Of a stretch of 64,000 nt of DNA, positions 47,848 to 59,631 are shown piece after piece. Position 1 is the stretch's first letter. The number at the start of each line of letters is the position of its first letter. This DNA is from Solenopsis invicta. Its lineage: Eukaryota; Arthropoda; Insecta; Hymenoptera; Formicidae. The position numbers and the translations under genes were made by a program. The notes below the pieces were generated by a model. The model was not told where the DNA came from. It was given only the letters and a program-made list of their open reading frames with translations, and searched no databases. The DNA lies in assembly GCF_016802725.1 (NCBI RefSeq), contig NC_052668.1:24050501-24114500 (forward strand), given 5' to 3'.

Positions 47848-49847
47848 TAAATTAGTGTATTGTATTTTTCGAATTTTTACGATTCATTAATATGTCGCTT
47901 CTTTCAGAATTCTTGTAAAGTGTGGCAGCAATCGGTCTCTCTGCGTTAACAACAGTTATTTTTATTTTGCAACCGTATAATAATCTGTGTACCGCTTGCG
48001 CAAACGAATTTTATCTGCGTAATTGAAAACGCATTTTATCTGCGCGTATCACGGGCTATCACGATTCGGTCTTTTTAAGAGGATACCTCGCTGACCTGGT
48101 TACAATCGATTTGATTCTTTGTTTCTTCCCTTTTGTTTTGACGGAAAGATTTTGTTTCGTACCGAGAACAAAAGTCTTGCATTCGTTTTAGAAACTCGAA
48201 GCCACGCACCGTTATCTGATATCTATGAAAATTATTGTACAAATGTATGTTATTTACGATCCAACATTTGCAATGTTATTCGGCTTGCATCACTCTAGTC
48301 GGCTAGTCTTTCTCTTTATTACAGAAACGACGAAACGGTTGTAAATGCACATTATCGTTATCAAGATTTAAGTTTTAGCTTAGGTTGATATTTACGATAT
48401 GACCTCTGCGCCATTTTGAAGATAAATGGCTCATGTGCGTGTTGCCGTTTCCATCAAATATGTATAGCGGCGCTCTCTCCTAGATTAATGCGCGATGTTT
48501 GTGGGAAAGAACTAATGGGCAATCTTCGACCTACTCATTACACAGAAAAGGATGGGCCGTTTAAACTTGATGGGCTATCGCCTGCTATTGCCCATTCGGC
48601 ATCGATCGATTACGAGCATCGATATCGCTTGGCATTATCTGCAAAGTTATTAGTGTACTTTGATTTATCACTATAATAGTAAATATACCAACAATAGACG
48701 AATAACAAGATAAATATAATTAAACAAATGTGTCATCATACACTTAGAAAGAAATTGTTAAATGACTAAATTTTTTAATTTTATTAAAATTTTTTTACTT
48801 CAAGTATTTATGTACTTAACTCAAATATATAAAATTGAACCTTAATTTAAGTAATGATATATTTAATTTAAGTACATAAATATCTGAATTAAAGAAATTT
48901 AATTAAGTCGAAAAATTTAGTCAGTAACTTTTTTTTTCCTTGGTGTATGAAAGAACCCATTTGGTCAAAATGGAATTAGCACTAGATTTGATAATTAAAG
49001 ACTATATAAGCTATCATTTAAAATGTTAAGTACCATATTAAATGTAACGGCTAAATAGGCACTTTCCAATGATAATAACACAAATTAATGATGACAGTGA
49101 AAAGATTCTCTTCTGTAATCAACTTAATAATGTTTAAGACTTTATTCCAAAAATGTACGTTTTATGAGAGTTTCACTCCTTGTCGACTCGTGCGGTTCAC
49201 GGGTTTCATAGGTTCTTTATTTTTTTTTTTGTTTTTTTTTTTTGTTTGTCTCATTCCGAAATTTTCTTTCTCAGATTATATTTTAGGATATTATCCCAAG
49301 ACCCTAGATCTCTATTTTGCACTGACCTTCGTTGTTCGCACTTCAGGTATTGACATACCGGGACTTTGTCCTCAAATATTTTTGAACAAACTTTTGGTCA
49401 CTTCTTAGGCGGGTCTTTCCTTCTATGCTTTGCTCCGTAATGGTGTCCCTAAAAAAGAACCTCGAAGACCATTCAGCACACGCACCTGCCCACTCACTTG
49501 TCTAAAATCGTCACGTGCATTTTGCACGGACGCCAGCGGTGACCTTGGGCGTCGTCGCCGTCGCCTTCGCCCTCGCCCTCGACACACAATTTCGACTATG
49601 CTACGATCTATAAGAGCTGATTAAGGAGGGCGGAAAATGCCATCGCAAACTTGAGCGGTACTTGTTTCAAAGCAAAACTTGTACGCGAAGAATATCGACG
49701 TTCGCTAATGAAATTAATAAAAAGGAAATGATAAATCAGGATCAAGGGTGTATTCTCAAATCAATAGACACTTCTGATTCTGTATACATATAGAATCAAT
49801 AATTTCATTATTATACATTTCATAATAATAATAAAATCTTATTTATT
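47848..49847. other. Non-coding stretch around the first family-A MITE
   Basis: Apart from the MITE at 48736-48950 there is no recognised gene. A T-rich stretch occurs at 49210-49250, and a GC-rich pocket with CGTCGCCGTCGCC-type runs at 49540-49580. Confidence 0.45.
48736..48950. mobile_element. Foldback MITE family A, copy 1
   Basis: Left end TCATACACTTAGAAAG and right end GGTGTATGA are inverted. Subterminal blocks TTGTTAAATGACTAAATTTT and its complement continue the match for about 65 bp. The centre is AAGTATTTATGTACTTAA-like. A second diverged copy lies at 56250-56465. It is non-coding. Confidence 0.65.
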
Positions 49848-50172
49848 AGGGGAGAGTTGCCAAATGCGAACTTGGGTTTTATTATATTTCGCATTTAGTG
49901 CTGTTTTGGATGCAAATTAAAGTTCAAATTGTAGCTTGATGTTTCAGGCATCTATTATTACATGTTAAACATTTCAGTAATAACAAATTTGTTATAATCT
50001 TTTTTATAATATGCTATAAAAAGTGTGACTTAGAAAACCGAACAGAACACCTAAAGTGTACCTGTGATCTCTCAAGTCGTATCATCTTCGCAAGTATTGA
50101 TTTTATGAATTAAAGTAATTTAAAATATATAAGAAATCATTAATTAATACTTATTTTATGTGTCTCAAATTT
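49848..50172 (+). mobile_element. DNA transposon family B, copy 1 (right end lost or diverged)
   Basis: Begins AGGGGAGAGTTGCCAAATGC. It matches the reverse complement of the element at 54361-54867 over about 320 bp, including GCTGTTTTGGATGCAAAT, ATTATTACATGT and TTTCAGTAATAACAAAT. The second terminal repeat is not found here. Non-coding. Confidence 0.65.
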
Positions 50173-50250
50173 TCTTAAACAATGATATATAATTATATAT
50201 GGAATTTTATTGATCTTTACATGATTATGTTTTTATACTTATCGCCTTTT

Positions 50251-50327
50251 AAAAAACACCTCAGTCAGATTCGAACCCGAGACCTTTGAACTATTTTCTG
50301 CCTTATGTGCTACGTCATTTCTTCTAT
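50251..50327 (-). pseudogene. tRNA-like remnant
   Basis: The minus strand shows an A-box-like TAGCACATAAGG (50301-50312) and a B-box GGTTCGAATCT (50267-50277) at about tRNA spacing, then TTTTTT (50251-50256). The acceptor stem does not pair and no clean anticodon stem forms. It is therefore a decayed tRNA or tRNA-derived SINE head rather than a working gene. Confidence 0.35.
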
Positions 50328-50575
50328 TGATAGATGGCGTTATATATTGTTTGTTTATGGTATAAACAACACGTCGATCAATTTACTTTGTTACACGATA
50401 AAATTATCATGAACGACCAAGTCAGATTGAAAATATCATGCTGCATGATAAAATTTACAAAATATTGTATGTGCTTATTGCTATTTAGTATTTATTCTAT
50501 TTAAAATCATAAAGAATCATAAACTATTCAACGTATATGTATAACATTAAAATTATTAGCTACGTTCAGAAAAAA

Positions 50576-50673
50576 GTGACTGTTGTAAGATCCTTTAATA
50601 CAATTAGTTTTTGCCATCAATTATTGGATCTGAATGTATAACCAATCATATTAAAAAATGTTACAACAGTTAC
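50576..50673. mobile_element. Small foldback element
   Basis: Ends GTGACTGTTGTAA and TTACAACAGTTAC are inverted with one mismatch, 98 bp in total. It is non-coding. No certain target duplication was seen. Confidence 0.45.
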
Positions 50674-53600
50674 AAACATTTTATATTTTACTGTGTTAAA
50701 ATTTAAAATGTAAATATTAATATCAAATTAAATTAATAAAATCAAAGAAAGATCATATAAAAATTTTTACAATACATCGTTGTCCACGATTTTCTGGTTG
50801 AATTTTATAAGAAAATGCTCTCCGATACAGATCTGAAAGTAATTTTGACCAACAAAATAATAACGTGGAACATTCAAGTTAGTCAAATCATGCTATCAAT
50901 CATGATAACTAATCAATCATGCTAGGGTATCAAAACTTTGCAACATTGCCCATCACGCTTGAGCGTCCTACATAATTAGTTTGATAATAAAAAATGTAAA
51001 AAATTATTTTCGTATTTGTATCTAATTAAATTTTGGGATATTTTAGCAAAACCGTTCTTTCCGTCCATTTATCTAGAAGAAGCTATTAGCGATATTTCGC
51101 AAGTCGCGTTCCACTTCTTGGCGTAAGAGTTCCAATTCAGAAGGGTTGAAGAATTACTACTCGACTTGACGAAGCCGGACTGCAGCTAGGGTCGATCGGG
51201 TCGGGAAACGTGATTGTGTACTCCAGTTACCTAATAATGAAATCAGGCCTGACCCCGATGATCGAAGTTTTTGTAGGTTACGGGAAGGCCGTGCGAAAAC
51301 TCGCTTTCCTCCCCACTTTGCGGCCTTGCCTTGTCGTCGCTGTCGTTGGTCATGGTCAGGGAGAGGCGGGCTTCATAGGATTATCTGCTTTTTCGCCCTG
51401 ATATCTTTTTCTTTTTCTCTTCCTCTCTCTTATTTATTTTTTCTCTTTTTCTTTGGGCGTCGAAATCTTTCTTTCATGGTCATACGCCAGTTATACGGCG
51501 AGTCCATAAAACGTCACTTTACGTTCTTTTACGAGTTCCGTATCGACCTCACGACTTTCGTCTCTTTTCGTTGCGCACGATGCGGAAATTCTGAACGAAA
51601 GGGAGGACTATTTCGGTGAAAGAACACTCTTTCATTTTACAGATCGAGTTAAATTTCTATTACCTGGTATATTCCGTTCCGTACTTTTTCGAATTTTCCT
51701 CGAAGCGCATCCTTTTTGAATTAAATAGCTCGCTTCGAATGAAATGAACTACTAGTGTTGAATAGGAAGATTGTAACTTTCAAAAGGGGATGGCAGGTAA
51801 GATGGTAACTTTCAAAAGGGGATGGCAGGTAGAAAGAATTTATTCCTTTCCGGATGCCTATTTCACTTACTCTTCTATTTTTTAACATTTTTTTTATGGC
51901 AAACCTCTCTATATCTTTCTACATCTTTATTTAGCTTCAGGGGCGAACTGTGTATAACGATACGAACGCCAGCAAACTTCGTTTTCTCGATGAAGTAAGA
52001 ATTTAGCAATAAATTTTTTTTGAATGACGCGCTCTCGATTTCCAAATATAATTGACAACGATTGACAATTTCTAAAATAACTGCTCTAACACGAGTTAAA
52101 GCACGAGTCCTCGATTATCTTGCGTGATATTGGAATCATTCCCCGGAATAGGATCAGCGATACGAATAGCCTGAGGAATTTGTTTCCCGAAGCCGCTTTT
52201 GGCAGCGCCCTACATAATTCATCGAACGTTGAAAGCACGTTTACCCAAGTACAAGATCTACTCCTATGCGCGTTACGTAACGACGTCGATAAGTGGAAGT
52301 CAAGGCGGTGGGTACCCTTTGAAACGGAGGGAAGGGCGCATCGAGGAGGAATCGATTGCACCCTCCAGCGTCTCGTAAAAACCTCGTCGCCTACGGTACG
52401 GTAACTTGCTTCCGGTGGAATGAAATTACACGCGACAATCGCGTCACGGACGAGGTGTCTCCTGTTGAAGAATCCTCAAGTGCAATTCGCACAAACAACG
52501 TTACATCCCGTCCCCTCTAATTTCGAAGTTCTTTGGACGCGACGCAAAGTGACCGCAGTCAGGAATTATAAAAATAAGGTTGGCAGGATATGGTTCACGC
52601 TGCCAACCGTATCTTGAACGTTGCCTGGCTTTGTGTTCTTCAGAAAAGCCAGTATATCCTTTTTAATCAGCCCAACGTAGCTGAGATGGTTTTCCTGATA
52701 AAAAGTATACATGTAGACTTTACCCAGTTATTGTCTAATATTAATAGATAGGTTTTCAGGCTTGCTTGTTAACCAATCATGAATAGTCAATTTATTGTTC
52801 TGATTTTGTTCAGTAAATGACTTCAGATTGTATGCATCTTTTATGCGCAGTAACTTCAAGCAAAGCATTGTATCTTGATTGGGATTCTCAGTAATTTAAC
52901 TTTTCAGTTACTAGACAGAAGTAATAAAACTGTCTAGCAACTAAAATGCATGAAATTTCTACTTGGGATTATACAGATGTGCATATATAGTTCTGACTAG
53001 GATATATCTATAATAAATTGTCTCTTTATAAGACTAATTTTAGGTGCAAATTGTCAGTTAATCCGCCTACACTCCATTGACGAAAAAAAAATATATCATC
53101 AGTTATGTAACGCTGTGAAAGGCGCTATCAAAAGTGCTAGAGAAGAAAGAACACTGTCTTGGTTTCCAAGACACATGCTCTGTCCCTGTCTCTGTCTCTG
53201 TCGAAAGAGAAAGGGAGATAGAGGAAGCGTGTCTTCGCTTCAAGAGCCGAAGTTAATAGCAGAGTCGTTTGCTCGGGTAAGGCATATCGTGCGTCTACTG
53301 CCGTTGTATATCGTGTTGCCAGTTGCACGAGTTTGAGTGCAACGAGGAGACGACTGCGGGTAAAAGAGACGGAGGGAGACAGCCGGAGCGGGAGTCGGTC
53401 CGAGTTGAGCGCGGAACGGAGCTCGCGACCGATCAGCTGGGAGCTGCGCAGCGTTGCCGCTCTTGCGCGCGCGTGACCCCCGGCCGCTGCGGATCAATAG
53501 TCGGCCAATCCGGCAACACCGCGAGCTACCGTCGGCTCTTTATTTAAACGTACCAGTCGCTCAGCTCAGCGTGCCGCTCTGCCGACCGTTTCCCTGGGTT

Positions 53601-54172
53601 CTCCTTCTCTCCCTTCTTGTGCTCCGTCATTTTTCTCCGTTCTCACCGACTTTGGTTGTCTCTCTCTTTCTCCCTTCCCCCTCTCTCTCTCTTTCTCTCT
53701 CTCTCCTGCCTTTCTCTTTGTCCTTTAATGCACTGTTTTCTCGCTTCGCTCTCGGCGCTTCGTCGGTCAGATTGACATTTTTGAAAGATTGATTCCTGTT
53801 CGAACGTGCGTGGGCGCAGCTTGAACCTTCTGGCAAAGATTCGAGCTGTCGAACAAAATTGCTTTAGCTATTGTACTTGCGATTATAAATACTTCGCGCT
53901 AGATATATAAATGTACGCAAGGAGGGGAAGGCGGGACCAGGGCTGTAAGTACTCTCCGCGGCCATTGCACCCGGGTATTACTTCAACGGACGTAACTGTT
54001 GCGGATCGCGTTATGCCATGAAAGCTTAATGCGTAGAAGTGGAGTCCGTTAATTCGACGTCATTGTAAATGTCGAAAATTGCAACAATGTATCTTTAAAG
54101 AAAATTCACCTACAAGTTAATGTAACGTTCTTACGTTGTTGCACACGAAATATTCCTGTGGTTTTATTAGGT
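50674..54172. other. Non-coding stretch with tandem repeat, hairpins and a GC/CT-rich island
   Basis: No protein gene was recognised. It contains a 32-bp tandem duplication (51773-51831), two neighbouring hairpins (52578-52652) and a GC-rich island at about 53220-53560 followed by a CT-rich tract (53650-53710). The island resembles a promoter or a leader exon, possibly of the LRR receptor on the minus strand, but no splice link can be shown. Confidence 0.4.
51773..51831. repeat. Two-copy tandem repeat, 32-bp period
   Basis: GTAACTTTCAAAAGGGGATG followed by GCAGGTA occurs at 51773 and again at 51805 without change, separated by AGATG. It is a recent local duplication. Confidence 0.9.
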
Positions 54173-54183
54173 GTTGTAAGGGA

Positions 54184-54354
54184 TATCGCGGTGCATACAG
54201 CTCAATCCCGTGGTCAGTCTAGCCCAGACGTCGGAAAAAGTTGGGTTTTAGTGAGTATATCGGCCAATTAGGTCGGGAGTCCCACATACCCCGCATCCTG
54301 TCCCCACAGGCGCGGGGACCTATAAAGGCGTTTTCCAACTATTAAAAAAAAGGA
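54184..54354 (+). mobile_element. Short retroposon (SINE or 5'-truncated LINE 3' end) with 11-bp target duplication
   Basis: A 171-bp GC-rich insert (TATCGCGGTGCATACAGC... with CCCCACAGGCGCGGGGACC) ends in an A-rich tail (A8 at 54344-54351). It is bounded by a perfect direct repeat, GTTGTAAGGGA, at 54173-54183 and 54355-54365. No clear tRNA A and B boxes were seen, so a truncated non-LTR element is at least as likely as a SINE. Confidence 0.75.
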
Positions 54355-54360
54355 GTTGTA

Positions 54361-54867
54361 AGGGAAAGTTGCCGAATGCGTATTGGTTTTCTAAAACCTA
54401 ACCTTTCATTGTTATTATTTATCAATTATTGAATATTTGTTTTTTCGATCAATTAAAAAATAAAGTAAATATTAATTAATGATTTCCGATATTTAAATTA
54501 ATTTAATTCATAAACTCGATATTCTTAAAAATGATACGAATTAAAAGATCATAGGTACGCTTTAGGCAATCGATTTTCTACAATAAATCACATCTTTCTT
54601 AGCATGTTATAGAAAAGCTTATTATCAGAGTTGAGTAAATTAATATCATTTAAAATTAACTACGTTAAAAGTTATTAACTTTTTAACTAATTATTACTTA
54701 ACCATGTTTATAACAAATTAATTTGTTATTACTGAAAGATTTCACATGTAATAATAAATGTCTGAGTGATCATCAAGTTACAGTTTCGAATTTTGATTTG
54801 CATCCAAAACAGCATTAAATGCGAAATATAGTAAAAAAAACAGCTTAAGTGGTACGCAACTCTCTCC
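54361..54867 (-). mobile_element. DNA transposon family B, copy 2, full length
   Basis: About 507 bp. The plus-strand ends are AGGGAAAGTTGCCGAATGCG and GCAACTCTCTCCT, inverted at the tip (AGGGAAAGTTGC against AGGAGAGAGTTGC). It lies in opposite orientation to copy 1 (49848-50172) and matches it over more than 300 bp. It has no open frame for a transposase. Its left tip was the target of the retroposon at 54184-54354. Confidence 0.7.
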
Positions 54868-56219
54868 TATAAAGTCCACAAAATTAAGAAATTGATTGTA
54901 CGATTGATTTCTGTTTTAATTACATGCATTTTACATACGTTGACCGCATGTATTTTCTCGAGAAATGGCCTGAATGCGAAACCGATATTTTACGCGCAGC
55001 GACCCAGTATTATATTTATACGGCCTTATTTTGTGAACATATAACTGCCGGCGATGGGTTTCGTTGATTCGCCCGCTAGACCGGGAATGGAAAGTACATA
55101 CACATGAGCGGCAAGATATTTCGACATCGAGCGCGCCCCGATGCGACAAAGCTGCTACGCGTTGCTTTCTCAAGAGTCGGCTGTTTGTACCAGCTTCCGG
55201 TCGGTTGGATAAGGCTACCTAGCTATTGCGGCGTATGAAATGGTCCCCCATTCGCGGATAGGTGAAAAGACAAGAAAGTCTCCCGGATCACAACACTTTC
55301 GCGTTAATCCGATCGATCGCTCTCGCTCGCTGATGATCGCGAGACGAGAGAGAGAGAGAGAATCTCCGACCTCCAAGGAAAAATCGACTCCCTGCGTCCT
55401 ACAAACGTCGTCCTGGTCCCTCGCCTATTCCGTGACCCATTTCCTCCCGCGCACGCGGAGAGGAGGAAAAAGGACACATCCTCGTCGCAAATAACAGTAA
55501 TCCGCCGAGGTCGTTTCGAGGCTTCCTCGATTCTCCAGCGTGCAATAAAATAAATTGCGTTGGACGTTTGTTTGTTATTTTCCGCGAATCAAACTGCATC
55601 CGGCCCGTCCCATCTACCTACGCACTTGCGCTGTTAGCTCGCACAACAAATTTCTTTTATTTCTGTTTTTGTTCTAAAATATTTGATCGCGTATTTTTAC
55701 GGACGCACGTGCGCGCTTATAAATTTTTCCAGTTTCTGCGTATTCGACGATGTGTACTTTCGATAAAATTTGCCGCATTTCATGGAATCTCTGATGTTTC
55801 ACAAATAGTGAATGAGAATATCTTGCTCCTTCTACTAAATATCGTTGATAAGTTTTTATTCGCGGAAACACTCGTAACTGTTAAATGATCAATGACCGTA
55901 TCCGCGGGTCTCCCGGGTGGCCTCGTCCTCTTGCTGCCTCTGTCATTTCTGTCCGCCGCGACCATTTGTCCCGGGCTTTCGTTCGCGACATGCTAATTAT
56001 CCTGCTGTTTAACGTACCCCGCGTACGCCTCCCCCGTTTCTGTACCCTCCCTTCCGCGTTGCGCATTCTCGTCGAACTCGCTGGCATCAGCAGAGCTGGG
56101 TCAAATTTAATTGTTGGATGACAAGTTTCCGGTCGAACGTCTCCGGTGTCCGGGCGGCGCCAGAGAAAACCAAAAGTGCGTACTCCAGTATAAATTGAAC
56201 CTCGTGTCTCCTTCTAGTC
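54868..56219. other. Non-coding, CpG-rich pockets
   Basis: GC-rich pockets occur at 55040-55540 and 55880-56110, with a (GA)n run at 55347-55361. Open frames overlap on both strands and show no family similarity. Confidence 0.4.
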
Positions 56220-56252
56220 GTGAGATAGAAAAGTTGTGCTTTTCTATCTCAC
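56220..56252. repeat. Perfect 14-bp stem hairpin
   Basis: GTGAGATAGAAAAG, then a 5-nt loop TTGTG, then CTTTTCTATCTCAC. The stem is perfect. It touches the left end of the MITE at 56250. Confidence 0.85.
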
Positions 56253-56465
56253 TGAGAAAAAAAGTTGTTAACTTGACTAAAATGCTCAACTTAATTAAAT
56301 TGTTTTAATTCAAGTATTTACGTTTTAAATTAAATATATAAATACTTAAATTAAAGTGCAAGTATTTTATGTATTTAACTTAAGTACAGAAATACACACA
56401 CTTGAACTAAAGAAATTTAATCAAGTAGAAAATTTTAGTCAATTTAATAACTTTGTTTCTCATTG
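56250..56465. mobile_element. Foldback MITE family A, copy 2
   Basis: Ends CACTGAGAAA and TTTCTCATTG are inverted, followed by AAGTTGTTAACTTGACTAAA and its near complement on the right arm. The core shares AATTCAAGTATTTA with copy 1 at 48736-48950. It is non-coding. Confidence 0.65.
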
Positions 56466-59400
56466 TAAGAATAATTTATTTCGAATAAAACTTATTTAAA
56501 ATAAACTAAATCGACTTACTGAAAATAAAAAAAATATATAATAGATTCCAGGAACACATTTAAAATAAATTTTTGGAATTTATTTTACTCTCTAAATTTT
56601 GTAGAATGAAACAAACATCACGCTAAAAGGATGAAAATTGAGCCTGTGCAATTTTTCGTGTGGTTTATATCACTCTACGAGATTTAGAGAGTATATTTTT
56701 TATTTTAAATAAGCTATTCGATCAGTCTTGGAAAGTTACACTGAAAAAAAGCATCTAATAATGTAACGCTACCTTCTCCTGGTAGCTATTTATATCATCG
56801 CTTTTGTATCTTTTTATTTATTCGCTATACAGAGGTCCGATATTCTATTAGTATTGAAAATCTATAGTTCACATTATGTATATTATAGATTTTCAGTCGC
56901 TAAACAAATTGTTTATTAAATAAGATAACCTCCGTTTGATTCTGCTGATTAATTCGAAACTGTTAGCATATCAATCGGTAGCTGGACTACATATTCTTGA
57001 AATAACAAGACTGTTATCATTTTGTTTTGTGCAGTGACTAAACAGTAGTTACATCACGAAAACTGATAATGCAGCCAGTAAATGATTAGAATACTTAATC
57101 TAATCAACACTAGCCAGCCATTAGGCTCTGAATTAAACTGACTAGATTTATTTCTACTCGTACAAAACTCCGCGCGACAATCGTTTGCACTTTCGCGAAC
57201 AAACGAGACAATGGCAGATAGGAAGGAGAGACGGGGAGAAGGGAAGTTGATGCGAGAGATGCATCAACTCGCAACTGTCCACTTTCTCATAATTTTCGCA
57301 GCGCGCACTGAACGACGGCATTCAGTAGTCAAATGCCGCACGCAATGCCGATCGCTCGCGTGCTTGATTTGTATAATTCTTTCGCTGTCGATCAGAGCTA
57401 TCCTATATTCGGACGAAACAATTTGATTATCGCCAGGTCGATATTTATGGATGCGGAGATACGTATACCTAATTTCGATAGGGCGAGGAGCTACGTGAAA
57501 CGGACACGAAATGCGAAGATCACTTTTTACTGAATTTAATCTTTTATAAGTGCTTGCTTTCTCTCTTATATCTTTATGAAGATCTTCAGTAACGATATCG
57601 AGCGGTTTTAAACAATGTTTGGAGTTGCTCACTTTTACGTTTTTCCCACCAGAAATGTTAATTGCGATCGTTATATTTCAACGTTCGTTTCAAATTCGTT
57701 TATGTTTCAACATGTGCACGCGAGCTCAATTTCACAATCTTTTCGATCGCGGTTGGTTCCGCTTTCATCGTAAACACCCACATTGGGATCCCACGATGGC
57801 GATAGCACGGCGAATGGTACCGATTGCTCCCTGACATTAAGCGCCTCTGATCGATTAAAGAAATTTTTAAATTTAAACTCTTCAATTTCAAATCGAATCG
57901 TTTTATCAGTTTGAATTCGAATCCGAAGGAATAGGCGCATGCGGCTGAAATACTGGAAGATAAATGAAATGATACAGCATAGAATGTAAAAATTTCAAAC
58001 TTGGTGGCGGATATATTGCCTCTGCTCGTAAAAGAGTTAAATAAATACGTGATCGGAGTGTTTAAACTTGGAAGATCCGGCAAATTGAAAAGGACTTTCG
58101 TGCGTTTGAGATCCGAATGAACAGTGTGGCAATCTCTCCGTTGGCAAATACTTGACCTGAAACGAAGAGTTACGTTCACGATCGCGGAGGTGTTGCAAAT
58201 GTACAATGAACGCGATGCGGGAATGGCAAAGTGGTATTGTCCACTCATCGGCCATTAAAGCGAACGCTAAACTGTCAGTCGCAATGTTAAGCAAGTACGG
58301 TTGTCCACCTACGTGCGTTACGTAGGTCAGACATGTGCGATGCGAGAGAGTGGCTATTCCAATTTTGTATAAGGCCACGTGGGAGAGGAGCTATATTCGG
58401 ATTGATTTGTAAACGTACCTCGTTTCTTGCAATTTACGTTTACATTTAAATTAATTCACTCTTAATTTTTATGCTTTTATGGCGGATGTTTATCAAGGAC
58501 AGACTTTTAGATATTAAAAATACGTAAATAAAAATAATGGCATGTGTCTACTTGCCGTTGTTTTTTGCTGGATTTTTTATTTGCTTTTTTAAATTTAAAA
58601 AAAGTGTAGCAAAATGGCAGAAATTCCTACGTCCATAGAGTTGAGAGTTAAAGCTGCCATACATCTAATAAAGAAATAAATATACATCGTTTTTATATGC
58701 TGGATAAAAATATAGTAAAATAGGTCGTGCGAGTGTAGAAAGAAAACGCAAAAGTAAAATATTTATAAAAGACGATCTTCTAACCTTAGTTCTCGATAAC
58801 ATCATTATTTAATTAGAACCGTGACCGTGTGGACATCGCAAAGAGCGAACTATCATTTAAGGACGTAACTATGTAAGATAATTTTTCATTGTATAAATCT
58901 CGTGAAAATTAAGTTCGTAAATCAACGCTTCCGTGACGCAAAATGTCATGAAAGGAAGTCGCTATCTCGTTTCATATAATTTCTATTGGTTGCATATTTA
59001 ACTTTATTAAACGCTTTATTAATGTTGCATATATTTAGGGTAATTTATTTGAGATTACTTTTTTTGGAATATTTCTTTCCAAGATAGCAGAAAAGGTCAA
59101 GTTTCTTAAAATTCAGAAGAAAAACCTCATGAATGTTTTGTTTCTACAGTATCAGCTAAAAATTATCGAAACTGTAGATTTTTTAGATTTTTTTTTCCTC
59201 TATTAAACGACAAAAAATCTTTTAAAAATTTTGGTCTTGAAACCAACTGCAAAGAAAAATTTGGTGTATAAAGTTTATGCAACAAAAATGACATTTTGCT
59301 TAATTTTAAATAAATAACTTTGAAACGAGTAAGCGAATCCAAATAAACTTTTGTACGAATATTTATTAGTAGATGTAAAGAATTTTAATTATTTGATAGT

Positions 59401-59548
59401 GCCTCATCAAATTTGGAAATGACTACTGCATTACGCGATTTTACATAAAAATCAAGAATAAACAAAAAATAAAAAATAACTTTTAAACAAGAGAATTATG
59501 TTTAAATTTTACACAGAGATCCTCAAACATAGAACAATCTATGACCAA
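56466..59548. other. Non-coding stretch with one long open frame and a diverged repeat
   Basis: The only sizeable open frame is on the minus strand at 57700-58248 (182 codons from an ATG), with no recognised family. The segment 59190-59540 is a diverged duplicate of 61075-61450. Confidence 0.4.
59190..59540 (+). repeat. Dispersed repeat family C, copy 1
   Basis: It shares ordered blocks with 61075-61450 in the same direction: CGACAAAAAAT, CAAATAAA..GAATATTTAT, ACTGC(A)..ACGCG..TTTACATAA and AATCAAGAATA. This is an old unclassified repeat and no ends were defined. Confidence 0.6.
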
Positions 59549-59631
59549 TATTCATAGTCGATTCTTATTTTAAAATCATCTTAAGACGATCACCTTAAGG
59601 CGGTCTTGAATATAAGAATCGACTTTGAATA
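59549..59631. mobile_element. 83-bp foldback element
   Basis: Left arm TATTCATAGTCGATTCTTAT and right arm ATAAGAATCGACTTTGAATA are inverted, with 19 of 20 positions matching. The centre repeats CTTAAG. It is non-coding and adjoins the repeat ending at 59540. Confidence 0.65.
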
